Positions 34,044-42,529 of a DNA stretch of 57,767 nt are shown in pieces. The position numbers and the translations under genes were made by a program. Under the pieces are notes generated by a model. That model was given only the letters and a program-made list of their open reading frames with translations, did not search any database and was not told where the DNA came from. The stretch's first letter is position 1. Each line of letters starts with the position of its first letter. Origin of the DNA: CAYWXK01 sp964462515 (lineage in GTDB: Bacteria; Planctomycetota; Phycisphaerae; Sedimentisphaerales; Anaerobacaceae); contig CAYWXK010000025.1 of assembly GCA_964462515.1 (NCBI GenBank), forward strand, positions 1 to 57,767, in the 5' to 3' direction.

Positions 34044-35351
34044 TTACTTTTGCTGGCGTATTTTGATGCTTTTTGCGTGCGCATCGAGGCCTTCGGCCTC
34101 AGCTAACCGAATAATATTCTCCGCACTCTTATCAAGCTGTTCTTTACTGTATTCGATAATGCTTGTTGATTTGATAAAGTCGTTGGCACTTAAGGCGCTG
34201 AAAAATCTCGCCGTTCGTCCCGTAGGTAACGTATGACTTGGCCCTGCCCAGTAGTCCCCAACAGCAACAGGCGAGTAATCACCAATAAAAATCGCACCGG
34301 CATTTTCTATTTTATCGGCGATTTCCCTGCTCTGTTCGCCGCACTGAATTTCCAAATGCTCAGCAGCAAAATCATTCGCCTCATGAACCGTATCCTCAAT
34401 ACTCTCGAAAACTGCTATTGCACTGTATTTTTTCAGACATTCGATTGTCTCCCGAGCACGACTTAACTTTTGCACTTGGTTTTTCAACTCATTGAGAATC
34501 TTCTCTGCCAGCTTCTGCGAATCTGTAAAAACCACCGCGCTGCCGGGGTCGTGCTCTGCCTGACTGAGCATATCTGCCGCAACCCAGGCAGGATTGGCCT
34601 TCTCGTCTGCGATTATCAGGACTTCGCTTGGCCCGGCTATCGAATCAAGGCCAACAATCCCGAAGACTTCACGTTTAGCTGTTTGGACCCACTGATTGCC
34701 CGGACCAACAATCTTATCTACGGGATGAATGGTTTGTGTGCCAAGTGCCAAAGCCGCTACTGCCTGCGCTCCGCCAACTCGGAAAACTTCATCAATCCCT
34801 AATTCATAGCAAACAGCTAAAATCGTCGGATGAATACTGCCTTTGTATCTCGGTGGTGAAACTACCACAATCCTCTCCACATCAGCTACCTGGGCAGGCA
34901 CTGCCGTCATTATGACTGTGGAAGGCAGCGGTGCTGATGCACCCGGTATGCAGATGCCAACACTTTCTATTGGTGTATATTTGATTCCAGGATGATTGAC
35001 TTTATTACCAATAAAGATTTCGTCCTGGTATTTCCTCACGTTCTCAATCGCCTGTCTGATTGATGCCAAAAGGTCTTTATCAATTTCTTTGTGGGCTTTT
35101 TCTAAATCTTCCTCACTTACTTTGAATTGTTCAGGCATTAGCTCAACGCGGTCGAACTTTTTCGTATATTCCACTATCGCTTCATTCCCACGTTTCTTGA
35201 CTTCTTTAAGAATATCAATTACCTGCGTACGCCGGTCATCACCAATCAAAAACCATGCCTCGCGCATTATCTCATGGCGGAGTTTTTCTAATCGCTTTTT
35301 GAAATCCAACTGGTTGTGTGAAATCAGGATTTTATCGAGTTCGTTTTTCAC
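34044..35351 (-). CDS. hisD: Histidinol dehydrogenase
   Basis: This gene encodes 435 aa and begins with GTG. HisD oxidises histidinol to histidine in two NAD-dependent steps. Family signatures: G-I-C-I-P-G-A-S-A-P-L-P-S-T-V, the V-V-S-P-P segment, F-R-V-G-G-A-Q-A-V-A-A-L-A, D-S-I-A-G-P-S-E-V-L-I-I-A-D, Q-A-E-H-D-P-G-S and the C-terminal G-P-S-H-T-L-P-T-G with the zinc His. No other his genes are near. The upstream sequence includes a GCAAAGCACGCAAAGAACGC-type stretch known as a dispersed repeat in such genomes. Confidence 0.97.
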   Translation of the reverse strand: MKNELDKILISHNQLDFKKRLEKLRHEIMREAWFLIGDDRRTQVIDILKEVKKRGNEAIVEYTKKFDRVELMPEQFKVSEEDLEKAHKEIDKDLLASIRQAIENVRKYQDEIFIGNKVNHPGIKYTPIESVGICIPGASAPLPSTVIMTAVPAQVADVERIVVVSPPRYKGSIHPTILAVCYELGIDEVFRVGGAQAVAALALGTQTIHPVDKIVGPGNQWVQTAKREVFGIVGLDSIAGPSEVLIIADEKANPAWVAADMLSQAEHDPGSAVVFTDSQKLAEKILNELKNQVQKLSRARETIECLKKYSAIAVFESIEDTVHEANDFAAEHLEIQCGEQSREIADKIENAGAIFIGDYSPVAVGDYWAGPSHTLPTGRTARFFSALSANDFIKSTSIIEYSKEQLDKSAENIIRLAEAEGLDAHAKSIKIRQQK

Positions 35352-35402
35352 AGGTTTATGCTTTACCTCTGCGTTCTTTGCGTGCTTTGCGGTTAGTTGT
35401 CC

Positions 35403-36326
35403 TTATCCACCGAAGTTGCCGTGGTTATAAACCCGAGTTGCCTTCTGCAACAAAAGATAATGCTTGCCTTTATATTTAGTCATAATACCTGCTATCTTGA
35501 ATGGCGCCGGCTCGGATAGAGCAGACTGCCTCTGTTCAGTAAGCTCTAACGCCTCACACGGTAACAACTGTAAAGAGACCTGTGGAGCATTTCGGCCAAG
35601 AGCATCAAGGATAAATACAAGCCCTCCACCATCCTGTTGTGCCAGAAGAGCAGTTCTATCTGCCAGAGTAGAATCCGGCTTAAACTCCGGCTTTTTTGCA
35701 GGTTGGGCTTGTTCCTGCGGGCTTTCTACAGCATTGGAATCCTGCGGAGAAATTTCTACTTCTTGCAGCGCCCCTGGCCGCCTTTCGGGCTGAACAATGC
35801 GCCTGGTCTTAAGCTTTTCTATAACCTCCTGCGGTATCTCTAATATGTCGTTCGGCCCGCTGATTTGCTCCTGTTCATTTTTTTTCAGAGGGACATTTAC
35901 ATCCGGCTGGCCTTCCTCTTTCTGGAGCTGCTCTGTCTCTTTTGATGGTTGTAGTTTCTCAACTTTACTTAAAGGTAAAAAGTAGCTTGGAAATATAAAA
36001 TTCATGCCCTTGTATTTTGTCGCCCTGCCCCACAGCCGGTAGTCCCTGAAAGAGCGTTGGTTGACATCGGCTATTATTTTCTCTAACGTCACCGATGGTA
36101 ATAGTTCCAGAATTGCCCCTGCTTTGATGACACCTTTACCCTCGTCATTTACATCAATATTAAATTTGAAATACCATTTATCGCCGCCATCCGGCCCATT
36201 AACCTCACCGTCGATACTCATCAGGATAAAGCCATCCTGCAGCAAAGCCTGCTCATCCGCAGTTGCTCCGAACACGACGACGCTTATAAAAAATCCCATA
36301 GCCACAATTAGAAGTTTCTTTACCAT
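35403..36326 (-). CDS. Secreted protein of unknown function
   Basis: This gene encodes 307 aa from the ATG at 36326; a longer frame to a TTG at 36362 is possible. A signal peptide (about 1-20) precedes a first domain (about 22-125; includes D-G-E-V-N-G-P-D-G-G-D-K-W-Y-F-K-F and Y-K-G-M-N-F-I-F-P) and a second (about 235-305; M-T-K-Y-K-G-K-H-Y-L-L-L). The two share a short T-K-Y-K-G-x-x-(Y/F)-(L/I) motif, and a Pro/Gln/Glu-rich linker lies between. I recognise no family. The gene follows the LOG-family gene directly, with its start near that gene's repeat-derived tail. Confidence 0.6.
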   Translation of the reverse strand: MVKKLLIVAMGFFISVVVFGATADEQALLQDGFILMSIDGEVNGPDGGDKWYFKFNIDVNDEGKGVIKAGAILELLPSVTLEKIIADVNQRSFRDYRLWGRATKYKGMNFIFPSYFLPLSKVEKLQPSKETEQLQKEEGQPDVNVPLKKNEQEQISGPNDILEIPQEVIEKLKTRRIVQPERRPGALQEVEISPQDSNAVESPQEQAQPAKKPEFKPDSTLADRTALLAQQDGGGLVFILDALGRNAPQVSLQLLPCEALELTEQRQSALSEPAPFKIAGIMTKYKGKHYLLLQKATRVYNHGNFGG

Positions 36327-36358
36327 TCTCAAAAACTCTATGCCTGTCTTTTCAATAA

Positions 36359-36931
36359 TCAATCCGACTTCGCTAAACCTGCCCGTCCGGCAGGCGGGGC
36401 TACACCGGACAAGTCATCAATAATCAATTTTATAGCCTGCTCTGGCCCATCTGCGCATTTAACATACCGGCCACTATCCGGGTCGTCAGCTACAACCAAA
36501 TCGAGCAAAGGCTTCCAGAATTCGCCTACAAGTATAATCGGCTTTTCTCTTTCAATAAAGCCCTTATTCTTTAATTCCCATACTTTCGCCAATTCCAGCA
36601 GCGTCCCCGTTCCGCCCCGCAGCACGATATAGGCCTGCCCTATTTTTATCAGCGTATCGAGCCGCTCATCGAGCGAGCGAGTAACAATTTCACGGCTGAT
36701 ATATTTATTGGCACAGCTTTCCTTAAAAGCCGAGCACGTAACGCCGATAACCTCGCCCCCTGCCTCAGTTGCCCCTTTCGCCGCCGCCAGCATTGTTCCG
36801 CCATATCCGCCATTGGCAATTATAAAACCCGCCTGTGCCAATAGTTTACCAGTCTGGTATGCGAGCTTATAAGCGGCATCGCCGGGCCTGGCCCTGCCTG
36901 TCCCGAAGATAGTTACCGTCTTTTTACTCAA
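36359..36931 (-). CDS. LOG-family protein with repeat-derived C-terminus
   Basis: This gene encodes 190 aa. TTG start overlaps the aconitase stop (TTGA). The Rossmann core shows V-T-I-F-G-T-G-R, G-x-I-I-A-N-G-G-Y-G-G-T-M-x-A and L-R-G-G-T-G-T-L-L-E-L, the latter like P-G-G-x-G-T-x-x-E of the LOG/lysine-decarboxylase-like family (nucleoside 5'-monophosphate phosphoribohydrolases). The last 17 residues (L-S-G-V-A-P-P-A-G-R-A-G-L-A-K-S-D) and the stop codon are coded by an R2 palindrome at 36366-36415; family proteins normally end near I-I-D-D. Confidence 0.85.
   Translation of the reverse strand: MSKKTVTIFGTGRARPGDAAYKLAYQTGKLLAQAGFIIANGGYGGTMLAAAKGATEAGGEVIGVTCSAFKESCANKYISREIVTRSLDERLDTLIKIGQAYIVLRGGTGTLLELAKVWELKNKGFIEREKPIILVGEFWKPLLDLVVADDPDSGRYVKCADGPEQAIKLIIDDLSGVAPPAGRAGLAKSD
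36366..36415. repeat. Repeat family R2 at the 3' end of the LOG gene
   Basis: GACTTCGCTAAACC...TACACCGGACAAGTC with an inner CCTGCCCGTCCGGCAGGCGGGG palindrome. The core GACTTCGCTAAAG...GGACAAGTC recurs at 24845-24873. Confidence 0.7.
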
Positions 36932-38898
36932 CCTGTTTTCTTCCGCGTATAACTTAAAAGTCCCCCAGAAAGCAATATGTCCCTGTCTCTTCTGGAAAGT
37001 TTCAGCAAACCCGTAAAGTCAAACGACCTGGACTTATTGATAATCTTCACCTCGTCCCTGCCTTTGATTGCTTCTAAGAGATTGTCAATTACCAGTTCAT
37101 CGTCACAATCAATTTTGTCATAATCGGCCGGGTCGGTGAATTCTATCGGCACAATGCAAAAGTTAATCAAGTTGGCCTTGTGTATTCGCTCAATATTTTT
37201 CGCCAGCACCATCCGCACTCCCAGATACATCGGACAAAGTGCTGCATGCTCTCTCGATGACCCCTGCCCGTAGCTTTCGCCGGCGACAATGATACCGGCC
37301 ATCGCCTCGTTTTTTAACGCCCTTGCTCGCTCGGCAAATGTCGGCTTATCCTTTTCATTGAAACGATTGAAAACCACCTTTGCATATTCAGGCACATTTG
37401 ACCGCAGTTTAAGATACGCCCCAGCCGGCATAATATCATCTGTCGTTACCTTATCGCCGCACTTAATCAGCACCTTGCCTTCCAGTTTTCCCGGCAGCGG
37501 TGTCGGCATCTGCGGCACAACAATCGTTGGCCCTCGCAAAACCTCCACTTTTGCCGCTTCCTTCTTGCCCAAGGGCTTTTCTATAAGATTGTCATTGATG
37601 ATAAATTTTTCCGGCAGCTCTGTTTTCGGATATTCTATATCAAGCAACCCCGGCAAATCACGAGGGTCGGTAATTTCGCCTGTTAAAACCGAAGCGACCG
37701 CCGTCTCCGGACCGACCAGATACACCTGGTCGCCTGTTGTCCCGCTTCGTCCAGGGAAGTTTCTATTAAAGGTCCGCAGGCTTACTACATTATCGCCTGG
37801 TGAAAAGCCCTGGCCGATGCAGGGCCCGCAGCCCGATTCCAGAATCCTTGCGCCGGCGCTAATCATATTCGCAAGAGCCCCATTCTCCGCCAGCATATTC
37901 AAGACCTGTCTGCTGCCCGGCACAACGGCAAATTCGACCATATTGTTAATACGCCGTCCTTTCAATACCCTCGCCACCGTCATCAAATCGGCAAAGCTCG
38001 AATTTGTGCAACTGCCTATAACTACCTGCCCTACTTTGACACCGGCGATTTCTTTAACCTTTTTGACATTATCCGGCGAGGATGGACACGCCGCCATCGG
38101 CTCAAGCTCACTCAGGTTTATCTCAACAACGCGGTCATATTTTGCATCAGAATCCGCTGTCAACTGCTGATAATATTCCTCTCGCCCTTGCGCCGCCAGA
38201 AACCTTCTGGTTTGTTCGTCGCTGCCGAATATACTTGTCGTTACGCCCATCTCCGCTCCCAGATTGGTTATCGTCGCCCGCTGTGGAACGGACAGGTTTT
38301 GTGTGCCTTCGCCGAAATACTCGATTACCCAGCCCACATTGCCTTTTGTTGTGAGTGTACCAAGCAGCTTGAGAACCACATCTTTGGCTGCTACCCAATC
38401 GTTTAATCTGCCGTTAAGTTTTATTCCTAAAACCTTCGGACAGTTTAAGTAAAATGGCCCGCCCGCCATAGCCACCGCCACATCCAGTCCGCCTGCCCCT
38501 ATAGCCAGCATACCGATTCCACCCGCGGTCGGTGTGTGTGAATCGCTGCCTAATAACGTCGCTCCGGGTTTGCCAAACCGCTCTAAATGAACCTGATGAC
38601 AGATACCGTTGCCCGCCCGTGAGTGATAAACGCCGAACCTCGCAGCTACCGTCTGCAAATACAAATGGTCGTTATGGTTCTCGGGTCCGAACCCAGCCAT
38701 ATTGTGGTCAACGTAGCTGACCGATAGCTCGGTCTTGACCCTGCTTATCCCCATTGACTCAAATAGCAGAAACGCAGTCGTCCCTGTGGCATCCTGTGTG
38801 AGCGTCTGGTCAATCCGAATGCCAATCTGCTCACCAGCTTGCAGTTTGCCGTCAATCAGATGTAAGCTTATAATCTTATGAACAAGTGTTTGTCCCAT
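36928..38898 (-). CDS. acn: Aconitate hydratase (short, mitochondrial/bacterial-archaeal type)
   Basis: This gene encodes 656 aa from the ATG at 38898, chosen for its AAGGAG seven bases upstream. Aconitase isomerises citrate and isocitrate. The 4Fe-4S cysteines are seen in C-T-N-S-S and G-C-G-P-C-I-G-Q-G, with D-S-H-T-P-T-A-G-G-I-G and, in the swivel domain, G-E-S-Y-G-Q-G-S-S-R-E-H-A-A. Length fits the group that includes AcnA-like enzymes of anaerobes and archaea. A homoaconitase/isopropylmalate role is less likely because both domains are in one chain. The LOG gene is coupled downstream. Confidence 0.9.
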   Translation of the reverse strand: MGQTLVHKIISLHLIDGKLQAGEQIGIRIDQTLTQDATGTTAFLLFESMGISRVKTELSVSYVDHNMAGFGPENHNDHLYLQTVAARFGVYHSRAGNGICHQVHLERFGKPGATLLGSDSHTPTAGGIGMLAIGAGGLDVAVAMAGGPFYLNCPKVLGIKLNGRLNDWVAAKDVVLKLLGTLTTKGNVGWVIEYFGEGTQNLSVPQRATITNLGAEMGVTTSIFGSDEQTRRFLAAQGREEYYQQLTADSDAKYDRVVEINLSELEPMAACPSSPDNVKKVKEIAGVKVGQVVIGSCTNSSFADLMTVARVLKGRRINNMVEFAVVPGSRQVLNMLAENGALANMISAGARILESGCGPCIGQGFSPGDNVVSLRTFNRNFPGRSGTTGDQVYLVGPETAVASVLTGEITDPRDLPGLLDIEYPKTELPEKFIINDNLIEKPLGKKEAAKVEVLRGPTIVVPQMPTPLPGKLEGKVLIKCGDKVTTDDIMPAGAYLKLRSNVPEYAKVVFNRFNEKDKPTFAERARALKNEAMAGIIVAGESYGQGSSREHAALCPMYLGVRMVLAKNIERIHKANLINFCIVPIEFTDPADYDKIDCDDELVIDNLLEAIKGRDEVKIINKSRSFDFTGLLKLSRRDRDILLSGGLLSYTRKKTG

Positions 38899-38977
38899 TT
38901 CTGCACTCCTTGAAAATCCAGGGATAAAATCTAACATAAATCCCCTGCAAATGCAACCTTCTCGAATCCGCTATTTC

Positions 38978-39056
38978 TCCCGCCCCCGCGTCTTCTTGTC
39001 GCCTGCTGCCTCGACTTGCGTCAAGAGACGCAGAGGCAGGGAAGACAGGAGCGGGA
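38978..39056. repeat. Long GC-rich hairpin repeat (family R3), copy 2
   Basis: TCCCGC (38978-38983) pairs with GCGGGA (39051-39056), and inner arms GTCTTC/GAAGAC, CTGCCTC/GAGGCAG match the copy at 11770-11844; the centre is GACTTGCGTCAAGAGACGC. Both copies lie just after a gene read towards them or before a gene read away. Confidence 0.8.
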
Positions 39057-39084
39057 GCCTGTCTTCAATCATCAATAAAGAAAT

Positions 39085-39110
39085 CGGCCTGTGCAAATTC
39101 GCACAGGCCG
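39085..39110 (-). terminator. Terminator-like hairpin after the pseudopilin-Hint gene
   Basis: CGGCCTGTGC (39085-39094) and GCACAGGCCG (39101-39110) form a perfect 10-bp stem with a six-base loop. On the minus strand it is followed by ATTTCTTTATT, T-rich enough to end the transcript of the upstream gene. Confidence 0.6.
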
Positions 39111-39206
39111 CTTGTGAACAGCCAAACTGATGACTATCTTAGCACCAGTCAGCTTCCCGGTAATAAGGCGCCATCGTTATAGATGACTACCTGCCGACCA
39201 AGCACA

Positions 39207-40553
39207 TCAATAATCACGCACAATTGCTGCATCCTTGCCAACGAAATACTTCTCCGAGCCTTTAATCTTCAGGTTATATACCTTCCCAACGACAGGCATC
39301 GCTCTCTTTATAGCGTGCTTGATACCAATCGGGCCACTAGCACACTGCAACTTCAAACCGCTTCTCAAGTTCTGTGCCGCAACCCACTGACCGCTATCAA
39401 GCAGGAAAAGGTGCGTATCCACTACGCCGATGCAATTCCCATTCTCAAGCACTATATCCCGACATTCGTATATCCCTTCGTGCTCCTGGACGGTTTCAAT
39501 TTGCTCCAAGCACGCCGCTGCCAGACAATTAAGCCTGCCTGCCGTTTGTCCTGCTGCGACCTTCGAGATTTGCATAAGCGACCCATCTACCCACACAAGC
39601 GTATCAACAGGGAAACAAACCGTCTTTCCTCCTCCCGTCGGGTCGTTCACAAGGAACGAATCGGTTCTTCCTCTGGGTGAAAAGTTAGCCGAAGTAGCAG
39701 TAGGTAAGGGAAGCACGCCGTGGCGTTTCTCGTATGGGACGGCAGTACCGGCCCAGAACGTATAAATATTATCATCATCAATGCCGCAAAAAGCCCTCTT
39801 CTCAAAATACACGTGACCATCCAGGAACAGCACGTTTTGCCCATCTTCCTGGTGGGCAAGAGAGTTTCCTGCCTTTTGCTCCTCTGGCGTGCCGGTGGGA
39901 ATAAATGCTGGAGGACCTGTAGGACTTTTAGCCGCTCCATTTTGAACAGGAGGGGTTACCCAGGGGTTCCGGTCTGCTGCCACTGCCATACCGGGCTCGC
40001 TCGATGTCGTCAGGGCGTAAGCATACGCGCCAACCACGCACGGCAGAGGCTGATGATATGCGTAGCTACAATGCTTCATAGGCCACGGACCTGTCCCAGC
40101 AGTCGTGGGGCCGAAATCCCAGAGGTCAATAAGTTCCCTGGTGCTATTATAAGTGGAGGGTTTAAACTCCGAAGTGTATGTATCGCTCTTACAAACAAAC
40201 GACTTCGGTGTTACTTCAGCAAATTTTACCAAAAGATAGTGGCAGGATGTAATAGTGGCGTGACCGCCGCCGCCGGTCGCTGTCATCCCATAGGCAGTGT
40301 ATCGGTCATTGGCTGCCCAGATAACCGGGCTGGCTAAAATACTTTCCCTGCCTCCTGCCCGCGGAAGCTCATCTTCGTAATCATTGGCGTAGATGAGCAT
40401 TGCCTTACCAATGCCGGACAGGTTTGACCCGCAGACCATCCGGTAAGCAACAGCCCTTACCCTGGCCAAAGCGGGCATCAAAATACCCATCAACAACGCT
40501 ATGATCGCAATCACGACCAGTAGCTCAACTAATGTAAAACCTTTTTTCTTCAT
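39207..40553 (-). CDS. Type II secretion pseudopilin-like protein with C-terminal Hint (intein/hedgehog-like) domain
   Basis: This gene encodes 448 aa. The N-terminus K-K-K-G-F-T-L-V-E-L-L-V-V-I-A-I-I-A-L-L is a prepilin peptidase site and pilin helix. Residues about 30-300 form the globular part of H-X9-DG prepilin-like proteins; the end carries H-Q-E-D-G-Q-N-V-L-F-L-D-G-H-V. From C313 to the end (136 aa) is a Hint domain: C-F-P-V-D-T-L-V-W-V-D-G (block A), G-V-V-D-T-H-L-F-L-L-D-S-G-Q-W-V-A (block B, with the key His), and V-Y-N-L-K-I-K-G...Y-F-V-G-K-D-A-A-I-V at the C-terminus. The usual final His-Asn is replaced by R-D-Y, so splicing is unlikely, while N-S acyl shift at C313 and self-cleavage or transfer remain possible. 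GGAG precedes the ATG. Confidence 0.85.
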   Translation of the reverse strand: MKKKGFTLVELLVVIAIIALLMGILMPALARVRAVAYRMVCGSNLSGIGKAMLIYANDYEDELPRAGGRESILASPVIWAANDRYTAYGMTATGGGGHATITSCHYLLVKFAEVTPKSFVCKSDTYTSEFKPSTYNSTRELIDLWDFGPTTAGTGPWPMKHCSYAYHQPLPCVVGAYAYALTTSSEPGMAVAADRNPWVTPPVQNGAAKSPTGPPAFIPTGTPEEQKAGNSLAHQEDGQNVLFLDGHVYFEKRAFCGIDDDNIYTFWAGTAVPYEKRHGVLPLPTATSANFSPRGRTDSFLVNDPTGGGKTVCFPVDTLVWVDGSLMQISKVAAGQTAGRLNCLAAACLEQIETVQEHEGIYECRDIVLENGNCIGVVDTHLFLLDSGQWVAAQNLRSGLKLQCASGPIGIKHAIKRAMPVVGKVYNLKIKGSEKYFVGKDAAIVRDY

Positions 40554-41057
40554 TTTCTTTCTCCTTCTTACTTTTCGAGATTCACAAACTCAACCGTTCT
40601 TAAGCCACTTTGACTAATGTTTCCGATAATAATTTCTTTATTTTACCATACAAATCCAAAATGTTCAAGACTTTTTTGCGAATCTCTTATGTTTTTAATA
40701 TTTTCGCTCAAAAACGGTCAATTAAAGAACATTCGAAAAACCGATTTTGCCAGTAGAATTCATTGTTATTGCGCCTCAACTGATGTTTCACACAGCCGCC
40801 GGCCCAGCAGTCTAATAATTTAAGCGCGGTAATAAAGACTTTTGCTTTGGCAGGAAGGCCTAAGATATGATAAAAGACCTAAAATATGATGGCATTTGAT
40901 AAAATTATAATAGCAGTAACTTTTAAACCTACCTGCTAATCTTAATGTTAACATAGGCCGATTCATCTGTCAAGTAAATTTTCGGCAAATTTTACAAACA
41001 CCTTGAAAATTTACAAAATTTACTTAAAATCCTTGTTTTTAGCTTGAAAAAACAGGT
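40554..41057. other. Divergent AT-rich intergenic region
   Basis: It lies between the pseudopilin-Hint gene (minus) and the pyrophosphorylase gene (plus). A direct repeat CCTAAGATATGATAAAAGA / CCTAAAATATGATGGCA (40859 and 40879) might be an operator. Several CAAATTTTACA-type stretches occur near 40990-41020. No gene or palindromic repeat was recognised. Confidence 0.4.
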
Positions 41058-42485
41058 ATGGTCGCTCAGAAAAACCTTGAAGAAATAAAAAAACTGCTCA
41101 AAAAACACCACCAAAGCCACCTTCTGGCCTTTTGGGACCAGCTAAATGCCGCCCAACGGCAGAGCTTACTGGCCCAAATCCAGCAGCTTGATTGGTCACA
41201 AATAGATGGCTGGGTAGTTGATATTGTCAGAAAAACCGTCCCTGCCCCAATAAATGCCGGTTTTACCCCTGCACCCTTTTATAGTTCTACCCCGGCCAAC
41301 CCCCGGCAAAAACGTAAGCACGACCATGCTATCGAGTTAGGTAAAGACCTTATATCTGCCGGTAAGATAGCCGCTTTTGTAGTCGCCGGTGGGGAAGGCT
41401 CCAGACTCGGTTTCGATGGTCCAAAAGGAAATTTTCCCATCAGCCCCGTCAAGAATAAAACCTTTTTCCAGATATTTGCCGAAACGATTGAGGCGTCCTC
41501 AAAAAAATACAAAGCTGTTTGTCCCTGGTATATTATGACCAGCCCTTCTAACCACGCTCGAACAAAGGAAATCTTTTGCTCTAATAATTACTATGGCCTG
41601 GATGCCGGAAATGTCTTTATATTCCAGCAAGGCACACAACCAACCTTTGGATTCAACGGCAAAATCCTGCTCGCGGACAAAACCAATATTGCCTGCTCGC
41701 CCGATGGTCACGGCGGATGCATCAGGGCCCTTTACAAAACTGGTGCGCTGGAAGATATGAAAAAACGCGGCATAGAGTTCATAAGCTACTTTCAGATTGA
41801 TAACCCTCTGGTAAATGTCTTTGACCCGCTCTTTATTGGTCTGCACGCCCTCGATGGGGCTGAAATGTCCTCAAAAGGGCTTATCAAAACCGGCCCAAAA
41901 GAAAAACTCGGAAACTTCGGTCTAATCGACGGTAAGGTAACCGTCGTCGAATATAGCGACCTACCGGACGAAATCGCCGAGAAGCGAAAGCCCGATGGCT
42001 CGCTGGTTTTCCAGCTCGGCAGCATCGCAATCCATATCATTAGTCGCACCTTCATTGAAAAATTAAATACAAAAGGATTTGCTTTGCCCCTCCACAGAGC
42101 TATTAAGGAAATTCCTCACATCGACCGGTTCGGAAATCCTGTGGAACCCGACCAGCCAAACGGTATCAAACTCGAAAGTTTTGTTTTCGATGCCTTGCCG
42201 TTGGCTTCAAAATCAATAATTCTGGAAACCGTCCGAGGTCAAGAATTTGCGCCGACCAAAAATGCCGCCGGTATTGACAGCGTCGAAACCACAAGACAAA
42301 TGATGGTTGCCCGCGCCGCCGATTGGCTCCAGTCCGCCGGCATCCCCATTCCCCAAAAACCGGATGGCTCCCCCGATTGCCTTATTGAAATTGCTCCGAG
42401 CTTTGCTCTGGAAAAAGATGATGTCAAAGCAAAATTAAATCAAATACCCACAATCAATCCAAAGGACAAAATCTACCTCGCTTGA
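41058..42485 (+). CDS. UDPGP-type UDP-sugar pyrophosphorylase (UAP1/AGX-like)
   Basis: This gene encodes 475 aa. The nucleotide-binding signature A-G-G-E-G-S-R-L-G-F-D-G-P-K-G lies at about 112-127. The protein belongs to the family of eukaryotic-type UDP-N-acetylglucosamine or UDP-glucose pyrophosphorylases, unlike bacterial GlmU or GalU. Other family marks are F-Q-Q-G-T-Q-P-T, P-D-G-H-G-G and Y-F-Q-I-D-N-P-L. It makes UDP-sugars for cell-wall or exopolysaccharide building. The substrate (GlcNAc-1-P or Glc-1-P) is undecided; proximity of nagA/nagB would fit an amino sugar. Confidence 0.88.
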   Translation: MVAQKNLEEIKKLLKKHHQSHLLAFWDQLNAAQRQSLLAQIQQLDWSQIDGWVVDIVRKTVPAPINAGFTPAPFYSSTPANPRQKRKHDHAIELGKDLISAGKIAAFVVAGGEGSRLGFDGPKGNFPISPVKNKTFFQIFAETIEASSKKYKAVCPWYIMTSPSNHARTKEIFCSNNYYGLDAGNVFIFQQGTQPTFGFNGKILLADKTNIACSPDGHGGCIRALYKTGALEDMKKRGIEFISYFQIDNPLVNVFDPLFIGLHALDGAEMSSKGLIKTGPKEKLGNFGLIDGKVTVVEYSDLPDEIAEKRKPDGSLVFQLGSIAIHIISRTFIEKLNTKGFALPLHRAIKEIPHIDRFGNPVEPDQPNGIKLESFVFDALPLASKSIILETVRGQEFAPTKNAAGIDSVETTRQMMVARAADWLQSAGIPIPQKPDGSPDCLIEIAPSFALEKDDVKAKLNQIPTINPKDKIYLA

Positions 42486-42529
42486 GCCTCCACCCGAAAA
42501 ATTCAAACAGCCCCAATCAAGCTCCCTTT

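Noticed and set aside
39183..39680. Plus-strand frame of 165 codons opposite the Hint region
   Set aside because: Antisense of the pseudopilin-Hint gene, which has recognised motifs in its own frame.
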